64,000 nucleotides of DNA, from contig OZ004581.1 in assembly GCA_963924555.1 (NCBI GenBank), positions 6,425,338 to 6,489,337 on the forward strand. The letters run 5' to 3'. The notes under the pieces were generated by a model. The model did no database searches and had not been told where the DNA came from. It saw nothing but the letters and a program-made list of their open reading frames with translations. A program made the position numbers and the translations under genes. Source of the DNA: Crambe crambe. Taxonomy: Eukaryota > Porifera > Demospongiae > Poecilosclerida > Crambeidae. Position 1 is the first letter of the stretch. Each line of letters starts with the position of its first letter. Below, piece after piece: positions 43,635-54,460 of this stretch.

Positions 43635-46600
43635 ATGGAAGGCTATGATAAAATCTATGAGTTTTTATCTTGTGGTACATACCCGGAGGATTTTTCAAAA
43701 AATCAGAAGAGAATTTTAAGAAGGAAATGCACTGATCATTTCAAGGTTTGTTGCAAATTTATCTCTCTCCTGTTCAGATGGAGTAGCGGATTTTTAATAT
43801 TATAGTCTGGTTTGTTGCAAATTTATCTCTCTTCTGTTCAAGCATAATAATAGTATGATGGAGTAGTGGTAATCTTAAGTTTGTAGGATCAAAGTAGCTA
43901 ACACATGTACTAATTTAGAAGCAAGACCTATAAATAATAATAATCACACAATATTAGGTGGACAGAGGCCTTTTATTCTATACAAGGAATAAAATTCAGC
44001 CGGAGTGGAGGCAAGTCCCACGGAGTAAAGGAGAGAAGGAGAGGGTTCTTAAAGCATGTCACTCCTCAGTAGAAGGTACATACAAAATTATTTTCCAGTT
44101 ATGTAGTGTACTTTCTATCAGAGAGTGCAATAGTACTCTCTAAGTAGGGATGGTATGGATCACCCTATTTTCTTTCATAACTCCAGAGTACTTCCCTCCT
44201 ACAGTCAGCAACTCCTAACTTGAAGACAGAATACATTCAATGTGCTAGGACTCAAGTATGAAGAGCAGAAGACAAAGTATTTTACAGCGATTTCTAAAAT
44301 TGCTATTTTCATCTTTCAGATCAGATTCATTTCTGGTCATACAATATTATGATGAAACCTCCAGTAACTACAATACATGAACTTTAACTTGGATACCAGG
44401 ATCATAGCATCCAGTTGCCTATAATAAAATAATAGAGCATTACATCAAAAAGGGTGATGAACAAGTAAAGGAAAAATTCTAAATAAAAAAGAAAAATAGG
44501 GATGGCTGTGTGCAGTTCCAAAAAGTTCAGTAACAAGAGAATGACAGGCACGTAGCCAGGGAGGGGCTCGGGGGGGGGGGGGGGGGGGGGGGGGTCGAGC
44601 ACCCCCTTTGAGCTGCACCGGGTGTGTAAATAGCTACCTAATTATCAACAGACCAAGATTTACCAATCTACGTACTTACTAATAATTTCCACATTGAGCT
44701 AGACTGTAAAAACTATATGCTAGCTAACTACTAACTTTGATAGTTAGCTTGATAATTGACATCAAGTGGGCGCAGTTTATAAAAAAAGTGTGGTTAATGG
44801 GAAAGTGAGTGTGGTTAGGTAAAACTTTTCTGCACGCAAACGCACTGATACTTTTTCTTGCTAAGCACCCCCTATGATAAAATCCTGGCTACGCACCTGA
44901 ATGAACTTCAGTCAAGTAATCCCTTACAACTATGAGCTAACTATTCCTACTTCACTCCATCTTGGCCTGTCATGGGAGTGAAGTAGGAATAGTTAGCTTG
45001 TAGTTGTAAGGTTACTTGACTGAAGTTCACTCTCTTGTTGCTGAAGCTAAGTGATATGGCCTCCCTTGTTTTTGTGTCTATAGCTGGTCATCTAGGAAGA
45101 GATAAGACTGCAGGGAAAATTACTGAGAGGTTTTATTGGGAAACAATATGGACTGATGTGATCAATTACATCAAGCACTGTGAAGTGTGCCAAAGGACCA
45201 ATGATGTCAAATTTCAGAAGGCCACAGCACCTCTCCATCCGATACCTGTGAAGTCAAAAGTGTGGAATCAGGTACTGTTTTTGTATAATTAGCTATTAGC
45301 TACTATGTTGATAATTGCTTGCATGTCCTTCTTAGATCGGCATTGATCTAGTTGGTCCACTACCTAAGACTGCAAGAGGCAATTGTTACATAGTCACTCT
45401 AGTGGATTACTTTTCAAAGTGGCCAGAAGCTCAGCCTTTGCCAGATAAGAGTGCAAAATCTGTAGCGTTATTCCTATATAAAATGATTTGTCGGTGTGTT
45501 CTAATTAATATCTAGTGATCATTTTTAGTAATCCAAGTAAAACTTTTGACTGTAGATTTGGTTGTGCAAAAGTGGTAATTTCAGATCAAGGAAGGGAGTT
45601 TATAAACAAAGTCAGCCGGAATTTGTATTCGATTACTAAAACTGAACATCAAATATCATCAGCCTACCATCCCCAAACTAACGGATTGACAGAAAGATTT
45701 AACCAGACACTTCAACGATCCCTAATTAAATTTGTCAACAAAAATCAAGATGGGATATTATTTGCATATCGAACATCTCGACAAGCATCTAGCAATGTGA
45801 CTCCTTTTGAACTGATGTATTGTCGGTGAGTAGCTAGAAAAATAATTTTGCTCACTTGTTATTGCAAACACTATAGGAAAGCTGTCCTTCCCATTGAAAT
45901 AGACTTGAGTCCTCAAGCTGGCAATGAAGGTGATGATGGTTCAAATAATATGCAGACATATATGGAGAAGATGACATCCTTTCGGGATAATTTGTACCAG
46001 AATGCTAAAAGTAGCATTATCAAATCACAGAAAAAGCAGAAGCAAGATTATGACCAGAGACATCGAATGAAAAAGGTAGCTATGAGAATTCTGTAGAGAG
46101 CTGATATCAATAATGGACTAAGGAAGTAGTTACACAAATTAAAAATATATGCAGAAAAAAAAAATTCCTTAAGACTATTAGCTATCAAATTTCTAGAAAC
46201 TGAATCCAGGCACTATGGTACTGCTGCGAAACAGTGCTAGAGATGGGAGAAAAGGGGACAAATTAGCCCAGCGTTGGCTTGGGCCTTATGAAATTCACAG
46301 AGATATTGGAAAAGGACGTTACATTCTTGAAAATCCCACTTCTGGTAAAGTATTAAAGAAATCATTCAACGGATCAAGGTAGCTATTAGTACTGCCTATA
46401 GTCGTTTTTAACCAAAAAATTTAAAATAGTGTAAAAGCTAATTATAAGCACTTAATAGCTATTATGTATGATAATTATCTTGATTTTCAGACTGAAAAAA
46501 TTCTACAGGAAATCTGTACACATATTGAAGGAGAGCGACATATTTCAATATGGTTCTTCTAATGAAAATACATCAGACGTGTCTTCACAAACACAAAGAG

Positions 46601-48367
46601 CCAATAAAAAGTTTTGCTACAAATCTTTTTTGGAGGACCACAATGAAGATACATCTTCATTTTCATTTCCTCCCAAGCCATTAACTTCTGATACAAGCTT
46701 CAGTCTGTCCTCTGCTAAAAGCACTAAATCCTTTTGTATTAATGTGAGTTTAAAGGTTGATAAAGTGTATTCAGTAATTACTAATTTTGTAGAAATTGGA
46801 GGATCAGTTGATGAATGACAGTGTGCTCAGATTGTGGAGAACTGGATCTATTGTATTTCAGTATAAATCTGAAGAAGATGGCTGTCCTGACGTAAGTTCA
46901 ATAGGATGAGATGTCTGAATATTTACTGGATGATTAATTGTGCATATGTAGCTTTCAACATATATTGTCAATGATGGTGATTATGCCCTAAGCAAGGATG
47001 TGGATGTTGCTTTGTGGATGGATTATAGAGAGTATAGCGGAAAATCTCCATTAAATGAAGCCACTGATGACTTCATCATTGTCAACTTTAAGCTTCATGA
47101 AGAATTTGATGATTTTAAAGCTATGGAAAACAGACTACACTTAAATTTTCTTTACATGACAGAGCTTCTAGAGTATTATTGCATGACAAAGTGTCCCAGC
47201 ATACTTGAATTGAATGTAATCCAGAAATTTAGGAAAATTTATCTCAAACTAAGCTCAGAACAGGTTGACAAGTTGGTTGAATGGGTTTATAAAATGAGAA
47301 AATTATATAAAACTAAATCCAAAGAGATCTTTACTGCAGGTAGATCTAAAGTATTGGCCAATGGTAATTATGATGAATGTGTTATACTGCAATAATCATA
47401 TGTGATGATAATATGCAGCAGAGTCTCAACCTGATGACAACAAAGCTTCATCAGACGCAGATGGACAGAATAACTGTCAAGTAATTGACATTCCTCAACC
47501 TTCATCTAGCAGGTATAGCTAGCTATAGCCATGCATGGCTGATTGATTGCTATATAATATATACAAGTAGGTCAAAAGCCATGAAACAAAATGTACTGGC
47601 AAAAAACTTAATACATTCTACAAGACCGAAGAGTAAGAGAGTTCAGTAAGTCAATTTGACTTATATAGCCAGCTAATTAAAATTTTTCTGATAATAATCA
47701 TAGGGGTGAAGTTATTAATTTAGATACTTATCACCCTAAGACTCGGCAATCAAAGACATGGCTAGCTGATCTTCAACTTAAGCAGTCAGATAAAGAAATC
47801 TTGCTAAATCCAGTGGGGTGGATCAACGATGATATTATCAATGCTGCCCAGAAGCTTTTGGCTCAGCAGTTTCCTTACATTTCTGGCCTCCAAAATGTTG
47901 CTATTGGATTGACAATGAGCTTTAGTATACAGACTGGGGAATTCTTGCAGATAATTGACACCACCCACCACCACTGGATCACTATTTCAACTATTGGAGT
48001 ACAGAACCCATCAGAAGTGAGGGTGTATGACAGTGTTTATTCCTCTCTTCCAAGGATGGCACAAGCCCAAATTGCATGTATTTTATTCACACAGCAATGT
48101 ACCATCAATGTAAAATTTATGGATGTTCAAAGACAGGTATATAATAAACCCTTGTTGGCTGTAGCTATCATAATTATTATCATTAATTTTTTTGATACAA
48201 TATAGAGTGGAAGCTGCGACTGTGGTCTATATGCAATTGCATTTGGTACAGCAGTTGCCTTTGCAGATGATCCAACTAACTGCTTATTTGATCAGGTTAT
48301 GATGCGTTCTCAGTTCTCACCTCTACAGTTGTCTCGAGGCAGGAAGAATGAAGATGTTTCCGCATAA
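43635..48367 (+). CDS. Ginger-like transposase: integrase, GPY/F, Ulp1-type protease
   Basis: Fourteen exons with matching phases: 43635-43745, 43958-44075, 45084-45271, 45336-45493, 45556-45825, 45877-46075, 46197-46378, 46491-46743, 46793-46891, 46952-47339, 47419-47512, 47571-47645, 47704-48136, 48206-48367 (909 aa plus stop). Exon 1 begins MEGYDKIYEFLSCGTYPEDF. The HHCC finger spans exons 2-3 (ACH, AGHLGRDKT, HCEVCQ). Integrase motifs are IGIDLVGPLPKT, VISDQGREF and NGLTERFNQ with D-35-E spacing. Exon 7 holds a GPY/F-like block (RWLGPYEIHRDIGKGRYIL). The C-terminus is a C48/Ulp1-like cysteine protease: NPVGWINDDIINAAQ, HHHWITIST, VYDSVYSS, SGSCDCGLYAIAFG, giving His-Asp-Cys. Exon 8/9 uses a 49-nt intron (46744-46792). 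The region between NKNQ and GILFAYRTS seems 8-9 residues short. The frame ends early because of a 7-bp duplication at 48306-48319. Confidence 0.82.
44114..44155. repeat. Stem-loop word AGAGAGTGC...GTACTCTCT
   Basis: Short hairpin TATCAGAGAGTGCAATAGTA then CTCTCTAAGTAGGGATGG in intron 2. The same hairpin occurs at about 9527, 21090, 54461 and 54701. Confidence 0.7.
44545..44899. mobile_element. MITE, CAGGCACGTAGCCAGG ends, TSD AATGA
   Basis: 355 bp with 16-bp inverted ends (one mismatch: CAGGCACGTAGCCAGG and CAGGTGCGTAGCCAGG) and the 5-bp duplication AATGA (44540-44544, 44900-44904). It contains a run of about 26 G and the words GTGTGGTTA...TTTTCTGCACGCAAACGCAC. It is nested in intron 2 of the Ginger-like gene. 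Confidence 0.9.
44903..45028. repeat. 126-bp palindrome abutting the MITE
   Basis: Arms GAACTTCAGTCAAGTAA...CTATTCCTACTTCACTCC and its inverse surround a short loop (ATCTTGGCCTGTCAT). The core is shared with the large palindrome at 16129-16575, so it is a short member of that family. It overlaps the MITE's target duplication. Confidence 0.75.
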
Positions 48368-48587
48368 AAAAATTCAGCCAAACAGGAAGAACATTATCAA
48401 GAATAATGACGATTTTCAAGTTTACTGCCGCTGCAGAATGCCTGAAGTCAAGGGAGGTCTGATGATTGAGTGCAGCAACTGCAGAAGGTGGTACCATGTA
48501 TATTGTGAAAATGTGCCAGACAAAGTTGTTGACAAGACAGAAATTGACTGGTTCTGTCAAGACTGTTTATCAAAAATCAAGAATTAG
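48348..48587 (+). pseudogene. PHD finger of the Ginger-like gene, out of frame
   Basis: The reading frame MKMFPHKKIQPNRKN... continues into a PHD finger: YCRCRMPE, MIECSNCRRWYHVYC, WFCQDC, stop at 48585. Its open upstream stretch (SHLYSCLEAGR) is the expected continuation of the protease domain, but a 7-bp tandem repeat GTTCTCA puts it in a different frame. Separate initiation at ATG 48348 is possible. A PHD finger would bind histone tails and might steer integration; that is inference. Confidence 0.75.
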
Positions 48588-48668
48588 CTATTCGTATTAT
48601 TGTTGTTTTGTTCTGCTATTACAATCAAGAAAATAATGTCTAGGGCTCATTCTGAATAATGAACAAAC

Positions 48669-48670
48669 AA

Positions 48671-48729
<59 letters not shown>
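48669..48729. repeat. (AAT)n microsatellite
   Basis: About 20 uninterrupted AAT units shortly after the PHD-finger stop codon, inside the Ginger-like element. Confidence 0.97.
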
Positions 48730-48732
<3 letters not shown>

Positions 48733-48884
48733 TTGGACGATAACTAACAACTAGCTACAATAATTAACACCCGGTACCCGTAGCTATATAGCTATAATAC
48801 GTCTGGGTTGCGAGACTATCTTCTAATTATCAAAGTAGAGCGCCTAGCGTCGTTCTCAGGCCAACGGGGTAGTTGCATCATTCA

Positions 48885-49074
48885 CACGGTGGGGACATCT
48901 TTCACACAGGGGGGACATTATTCTCTAGTGAAAAAAATCTGGGGGGACAATATTTCCTAGGGAAAAAAGTCCGGGGGACAATTTTCCCTAGGGGAAAATG
49001 TCCGGGGGACGATATTCCCTGGGGAATATAGTCCGGGGGGACAAAGTGGAGGGGGGACAATATTCACTAGGACA
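48885..49074. repeat. Right TIR and subterminal GGGGGAC array
   Basis: Five or more units of the form GTCCGGGGGACAATATTCCC with alternating CCCTAGGG and CCCTGGGG centres. This is the inverse counterpart of 43202-43385, but with different unit spacing. Confidence 0.75.
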
Positions 49075-49220
49075 ACGTCATAAAAAGCGACTAACTTCAA
49101 GCGTAGTGAAATGGGCTATAGCGTGGTACTAATAACTCCATTTTGAAATTCTGTCCCTTTTCTCAAATTACACTAGGTCACATTTGACCAATCATTGGGT
49201 TGGTTCGAGAGAGCTTTGCC

Positions 49221-49228
49221 TATAAAAA
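49221..49228 (+). promoter_or_regulatory. TATA box of the stefin gene
   Basis: TATAAAAA lies 93 bp upstream of the stefin start codon. A start of transcription about 30 bp further on would leave a short 5' UTR. Only 146 bp separate it from the end of the Ginger-like element. Confidence 0.55.
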
Positions 49229-49320
49229 CTAGATCTCGGAGTGCAGTTTCATTACAGCGCATCAGCTAGCTAGCTATATATTGGTGGCTTCTTGTCAAGT
49301 TCCCTTCAAGTATAGCTATA

Positions 49321-49907
49321 ATGTCTGCAAAAGATACTTTTTCGATGCCTGGTGGATGGTGTAGTACTACAGATGTTACGACTGAAGTGCAACAAATAAC
49401 TGAAGAGGTATAGCTACATAGCTAATTGTGATTTATTTTATTGCAGATAGCTTTGCATAATAGCTAGCTATAATTATAATTCACTGCATAGGATATAATA
49501 GCCTATACATTATAGGTTCGTCATGCATTAGAGTTAAAGATGCAACGTTTTGTCATATATGATGCTCTGCAGTACCGAAACCAAATTGTTGCTGGAGCTA
49601 ACTACATTGTAAAGGTATTGATCTGCTTCAAAAAATATAATCAGCTATGGATGTAATGCACTTGATCTCTACTAGCTATTATAGCTAAATATTCAAGTTT
49701 ATTTTCACAGATCCATTTGCACCTATATGATTTGACTGCATGATTCTATTGTTTTATAATACTCTATAGGTGCACATTGAATATGAGGAGCATGGATATG
49801 TGCATGTCCAACTGTTCAAACCCCTACTACTTCACGGTGAAGATCACGCGGTTCTGAAAAGTTACCAGGCCAACAAGACACTGAAAGATCCACTTGATTT
49901 TTTTTGA
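49321..49907 (+). CDS. Stefin (type 1 cystatin), cysteine protease inhibitor
   Basis: Three exons, 49321-49407, 49516-49614 and 49770-49907, all phase 0, giving 107 aa. Key inhibitor features are present: the N-terminal Gly pair (MPGGW, residues 11-12), the QxVxG loop as QIVAG (52-56) followed by NYIVK, and a C-terminal hairpin region (LFKPLLLHGED, then LKSYQANKTLKDPL). There is no signal peptide and there are no disulphide-forming pairs, which fits a cytosolic stefin A/B-type inhibitor of papain-like cathepsins. The length is close to the usual 98-105 residues and the frame is intact. It looks like a genuine single-copy host gene. Confidence 0.92.
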
Positions 49908-50814
49908 TTGATTCATAGAACTATAGCTATGACAGTGTTACTAAGCTAGATTAGCCAGCTGCAGCTTAGCTATTAGATATCGCATATTTTTTGTAGCTCA
50001 TTTTTATACAATACTGATAATTATAACTACATGTAGGGAACAATGATGTATGGATGATTGCTAGCTAGCACTGGGGAATTTCCTATAGCTACAATGCGAG
50101 TCAAAGATTTATCTGTAGGGCATACGAGTTAGTAGGCTATAATTTTTTTGCCATCTGAATATTGTATTGCAGTGGTATTTGAAGCTTGACTTCTATAGCT
50201 AAATGGAACTTCCTGTCTTCCAATTTTGACAATCATACCTAGAAAACTATATATATATAGCCGTCTGATTATACATGTAGCTACGTAGCTGCCTAGCTGA
50301 TACAAGTAATCTAGCTACCATTATAGGTGTTTTCATGCAATTTGGGTCTAGCATTTGAAACTGTCTAAAAATTGCACCCCAGTTTCTCATGCAAATTGCA
50401 CTCATACCTAGCTATACTAATAACACTGGCCTTATCATAAATAATAGCTACATCATTATACCTCTGCTTCCTCTATCCATATAACTATCATTAGTTTAGC
50501 TTCTTCTGCTTCCTCTATCCATTTAGCTTTCTTAATTATCATAAATTCATTAAGTATATAAGTATGCAAAACTGAAAAGACTGCATGCATGTGCAGGGTG
50601 CCCAGTTGAACCCAATGTATCTAATTACTTAGAGTTACTTGATCCCTTGATCATTTGCTCAAATTTCACATTTAAAAACACTAGCAGAGAGCTCTCTATG
50701 AGCTGGTTTCTTGAAATTTAATATTTGGTTAAGAATTGAGCAGCTATAATGAATGTGCACACTCTGTGAGTAAGGGTCTCCATGGCTATACACTCACCAG
50801 GAATCACTCATGCG
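49908..50814. other. Non-coding, AGCTA-rich spacer
   Basis: No gene. Contains a repeated word TTAGCTT...CTGCTTCCTCTATCCAT at 50467-50524, in two close copies. Confidence 0.35.
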
Positions 50815-50945
50815 TTACAGTGGTACCATGTGTTACAGATGTTCCATGTATTACAACTTGTGACATGTGTGACATGTGTTATGTATTGCAGTTGTTCCAT
50901 GCGTTACAGTTGTTCCATGCGTTACAGTGGTACCATGTATTAACG
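50815..50945. repeat. 18-bp minisatellite, opposite orientation
   Basis: Units GTTACAGTGGTACCATGT and GTTACAGTTGTTCCATGC, the inverse of the array at 39519-39838, with some scrambled units in the middle. Followed by GGGGGCAAATGCCCCCACTG. Confidence 0.8.
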
Positions 50946-51521
50946 GGGGCAAATGCCCCCACTGCCCCCATGGTTCCTCCGCCTATGGTTTATACTGGTC
51001 AACTAGAGGTTGGTTTCCTGAAGTAGCTTAATTACTTATGGGATTGCATTACACCATTTTCATATCAACATGAGTGCCCTTTCAGCCACTGCAATTTTTC
51101 TAACCCCTGCAATTGCAAGATTACTATGCTTTGAGAATAAAATTCACTGATCATGAACTCATAGGGGATCAAAATGAATTAGCTAGCTATTCATCTTGTT
51201 TTCTGCATACTTTTTGGGTGAACATTATAGCTAAGCTAACATAGCTAGTAGACTAGAATTGTGCACATGAATGTACCTATTCGGGCAGAGAACAAGAAGG
51301 TGCAGAGGTGAAGAAGAACCTGAAAGAAATCACCAGGATCAATGGCTGCACACTTAAACCCAAATTTCTTAATTGTTATATTAGTTAATTCGGGCATGCG
51401 CAATAAGGAGTGGCCGGTTATAGTGCAATACTGGTCCTCTTCGGTCATACTAATAATACATGCATATTATTCAATTATCAACTGTCAAAAAGTGGGAATC
51501 AACTGTCAAAAAGTGTGTGGA
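50946..51521. other. Non-coding spacer
   Basis: No gene or repeat border recognised apart from a 17-bp direct duplication (ATCAACTGTCAAAAAGT) at 51477-51511. Confidence 0.3.
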
Positions 51522-52516
51522 TGGTACAACTGTAATGCAAGGTATAAATTAGGCTACTCCCTTTGGTGACCACAGGTTGTTACATGTAGTCACCAAAGGA
51601 AGGTAATTAAGGACCAATTTGGGATATTTCCCTCCCACACCCTCCCCATCGCTGTGGCCTACAGCCACACAATCAGTGCGCTTCCCCCCCCCCCCCCAGG
51701 TGAAATTCCTAGATGAAACCCTTATACAGCCTTCTGTGTATGCAACCATTGCAATATATATCTTAGCCCAATAAGTCAAAGTACAAATGACTTTCACCAA
51801 CTGCTTCGCTCACCGATTGAATAGCTATGTTACATGAACGTACCCTAGTAAATATTAAAATGTTTAAAGTATATACTCACTTAGTTACTACACCTAATTA
51901 TTACATGAATGTACCCTAGCTACGTAGTTGTATGGAATGTAGAAAAAATATTTGATGTTGTACCAAGAGTATGGAAAATAGCTATTAGTCTCACACCTGA
52001 TTGTTACGTGAGACTAGGAAAATACAAAGGAAGAGGCTCTCATGTATGAACCCACTTGAGTATATCAAATGTCAATGCAATGCAGAAAGACATGGAAGAA
52101 GTTCTCATGAAAGCATATACTGTGTCTTCAGCAGCTAAGTGCTCTAATTGGAGCACTCAATGCATAAGTGCTCTTTTCGCATTCATGAGCTGCTGAGGAC
52201 ACAGAACACTATATCAAGTATGCTTTCATGAGAAGTTCTTCCATGTCTTTCCGCATTGCATTGACATTTGATATACTCAAGTGGGTTCACACATGAGAGC
52301 CTCTTCCTTTGATATATTTTCCTAGTCTCGCGTAACAATCGGGTCTGGCTACGTGAGACTAATAGCTATTTTCCATATTCTTGGTACAACATCAAATATC
52401 TTTCCGCATTCCATACAACTAGGGTATGTTCATGTAATAATTAGGTGTAGTAACTAAGTGAATATATACTTTAAACATTTTAATATTCACTAGGGTATGT
52501 TCGTGTAACTTAGCTG
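51522..52516. mobile_element. Fold-back element, both halves present
   Basis: The left part (51522-52150) is the same repeat as 39805-40815 without the MITE. From the centre AGTGCTCTAATTGGAGCACT the right part (about 52170-52516) is the inverse of 51822-52150, with about 10% divergence. The right arm stops before the outer left segment, so the element is truncated or asymmetric. No coding frame. Confidence 0.75.
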
Positions 52517-52827
52517 ACATTGGGCTGTTGATCACTGCCAAGATTTATAACAACTACCTACGTACTACAAGCTTCTCTGATTCAGGTAGGTCAAAGTCTT
52601 GATCTTTCTACAATGCTAGCTTCTAAACCCATGCTTGAATGTGACAGGCAAGTCCAATAAGGTGGTGGTGATAAAGATGCCTTGGTGATTAGCCTGGAAG
52701 AGTTCAGCTAAGCTATAGTAATTTGTTCACCATCTCTAGAGCTATCAAACTTCCATCGAGACATTCATAATCATTTCTTTTTTGTTGTTGTTGTACTTTT
52801 CTGCTTCCCTGCAATAACTGTTTAATT
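52517..52827. other. Non-coding spacer
   Basis: Nothing recognised. Confidence 0.25.
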
Positions 52828-52960
52828 ACTCATGCATGTCTTGCAGGTCTCTATTTTTTACTCATGTATGTCTTGCAGGTTTCTATTTCTTACTCATGCA
52901 TGTCCTGCAGGTCTCTATTTTTTAACTCATGCATATCCTGCAGGTCTCTATTTTTCAAAA
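52828..52960. repeat. About 36-bp tandem repeat, four units
   Basis: Unit ACTCATGCATGTCTTGCAGG then TCTCTATTTTTT, repeated four times with one to three changes per unit. Confidence 0.85.
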
Positions 52961-53660
52961 TAGTGACCAGTCACTATTAATGTCATTTAGATACCTGACC
53001 ACTGCAATCTGATGCACTATGCTATAATAGTGACCTCATTACATCAAAGAAAAATTATGCATAAAATTTTCTATTCACCAGTAAGATACCTACCCACAGA
53101 CTATTCACCAGTAAGACACCTTACAACAGGCAATAAGAGCCTATTTCATGGAGAATAAGATACCACCTCCTCATAGAAAACATAATATTGTATTTTACCA
53201 TTAAATTTTTCTTAACAAGTAAGACACTCTCAATGGCTTCTTCGTAGAATTAAAGTCCTCGGGATAATGTAAATAATCACCTCAGCTTCACCTTGGTAGC
53301 TCATCACCCTTTGTCTATAATTCCATGAAGAACCCCATTGAGAGTGTCTCAACTTTAAAAAACAATACACCAAGATTTCTTGCTAGCTACATTGCAGTCA
53401 ACTGGATTAGATAGCTAGATTGATCTCTAGTACTGATAGGCTATAACACTATTAGAAGGGATAGTCTGTTTTTTTTTGTCTGCATGATTATGAAGATTGT
53501 TATTCTTCTGGGGAGGGTCTTGATGCCAGTCTGTAGACAGGTTTTCTATACATGAGTTCTCTTTATTTCACCAAGCAAGATCACATAGTCTTGTAAGCAT
53601 ATAGCATAATTATTTAGCTATAGCTCTTTTTTATCTCAGATTTATGTACTTACTTTTGCA
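52961..53660. other. Non-coding spacer
   Basis: Mostly unstructured. ATTCACCAGTAAGA occurs twice near 53073 and 53103, and CAATGGCTTC/CTCAATGG words flank 53230. No gene. Confidence 0.25.
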
Positions 53661-53893
53661 GCTTCACAGTAGCTGATAATGTTGAATTATTCTACTTTCC
53701 AAGGCAAAGTGAACCTCGTGTAAGCAGTTTTTAATTATACACTTGTTTACCAGATAGTGTTCTCTATTCACTTACGTAGGAATTTAGATGTCCCAGTGTG
53801 TGCAATCCTCCTAACACAGATTCACCTTCACCTACCACAGATTCACCTTCACCTACCACAGATTCACCTAGCTACCACAGATTCAGATGCAGG
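53661..53893 (+). CDS. Possible exon pair of an unknown gene
   Basis: 53664-53719 reads FTVADNVELFYFPRQSEPR between an AG (TTTTGCAG) and a GT (GTAAGC). 53781-53892 reads EFRCPSVCNPPN followed by DSPSPTT repeats and ends at GTTTAA. Phases agree. The 21-bp tandem repeat (GATTCACCTTCACCTACCAC) codes for the DSPSPTT repeats. I recognise no family and see no start or stop, so this is tentative. Confidence 0.3.
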
Positions 53894-54460
53894 TTTAATT
53901 ATACATATAGTATAAGTGGGGAATTGGACTCTCACTTTTGCATTAGCTATGTATAATTATATACTGTATGGGTAGATATTTTCGAGGTATTTTAATTTCG
54001 TGGTTTTCACGGTCACTTTGCATTTCACGGAATTTTTAACATTAGCCTATTAATTTTAGCGCATGCACATTAGTCATTGGAGAGTACTTTGACCTCGATC
54101 TTTCCAGATGGCTCTCTACAAGTATTTCAGAACTTTGCTTCAGAACTTCACCATCTGAAGCTTCCTATAGACATGAAATTCCCTAACCATTGAAGGGTAA
54201 CTAAAACTGGTCATCCTTCCAGCTCCTCATGATCACCACATGTGCAATTTACACTGCGCACAAGTAATAGCTATGATTGCAACGCATGCGAAGTGAAATT
54301 AAAATCCTCAAATTTTAGCTTGGTACTGATATTCACGAAAGTACGTATGCAGCATTGTCTAGTACTTATCAATGATTTTTTTCACTTAGCACATTAAAAC
54401 ACCGAGATTAACTACGTACGTAGCTATATAAATCAGAGTTACCAGCAATGATTACTTTAT
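53894..54460. other. Non-coding spacer
   Basis: No gene or repeat boundary recognised. Confidence 0.25.

Larger units (their letters stand above)
43202..49074 (+). mobile_element. Ginger-like integrase DNA transposon
   Basis: 5873 bp with TGT...ACA ends. Left TGTGGCAGTGAATAATGTCC and right (inverse) TGTCCTAGTGAATATTGTCC are inverted repeats, both bordered by ACGT (43198-43201 and 49075-49078). Four-base duplications and TGT ends fit the Ginger superfamily. The ends continue into arrays of GTCCCC/GGGGAC words. The interior encodes a gypsy-type integrase without RT, plus a Ulp1-type protease and PHD finger, the gene set I associate with Ginger1. Because ACGT is palindromic and the inverted match extends to ATGACGT, the end could also lie a few bases further out. 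Confidence 0.85.
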
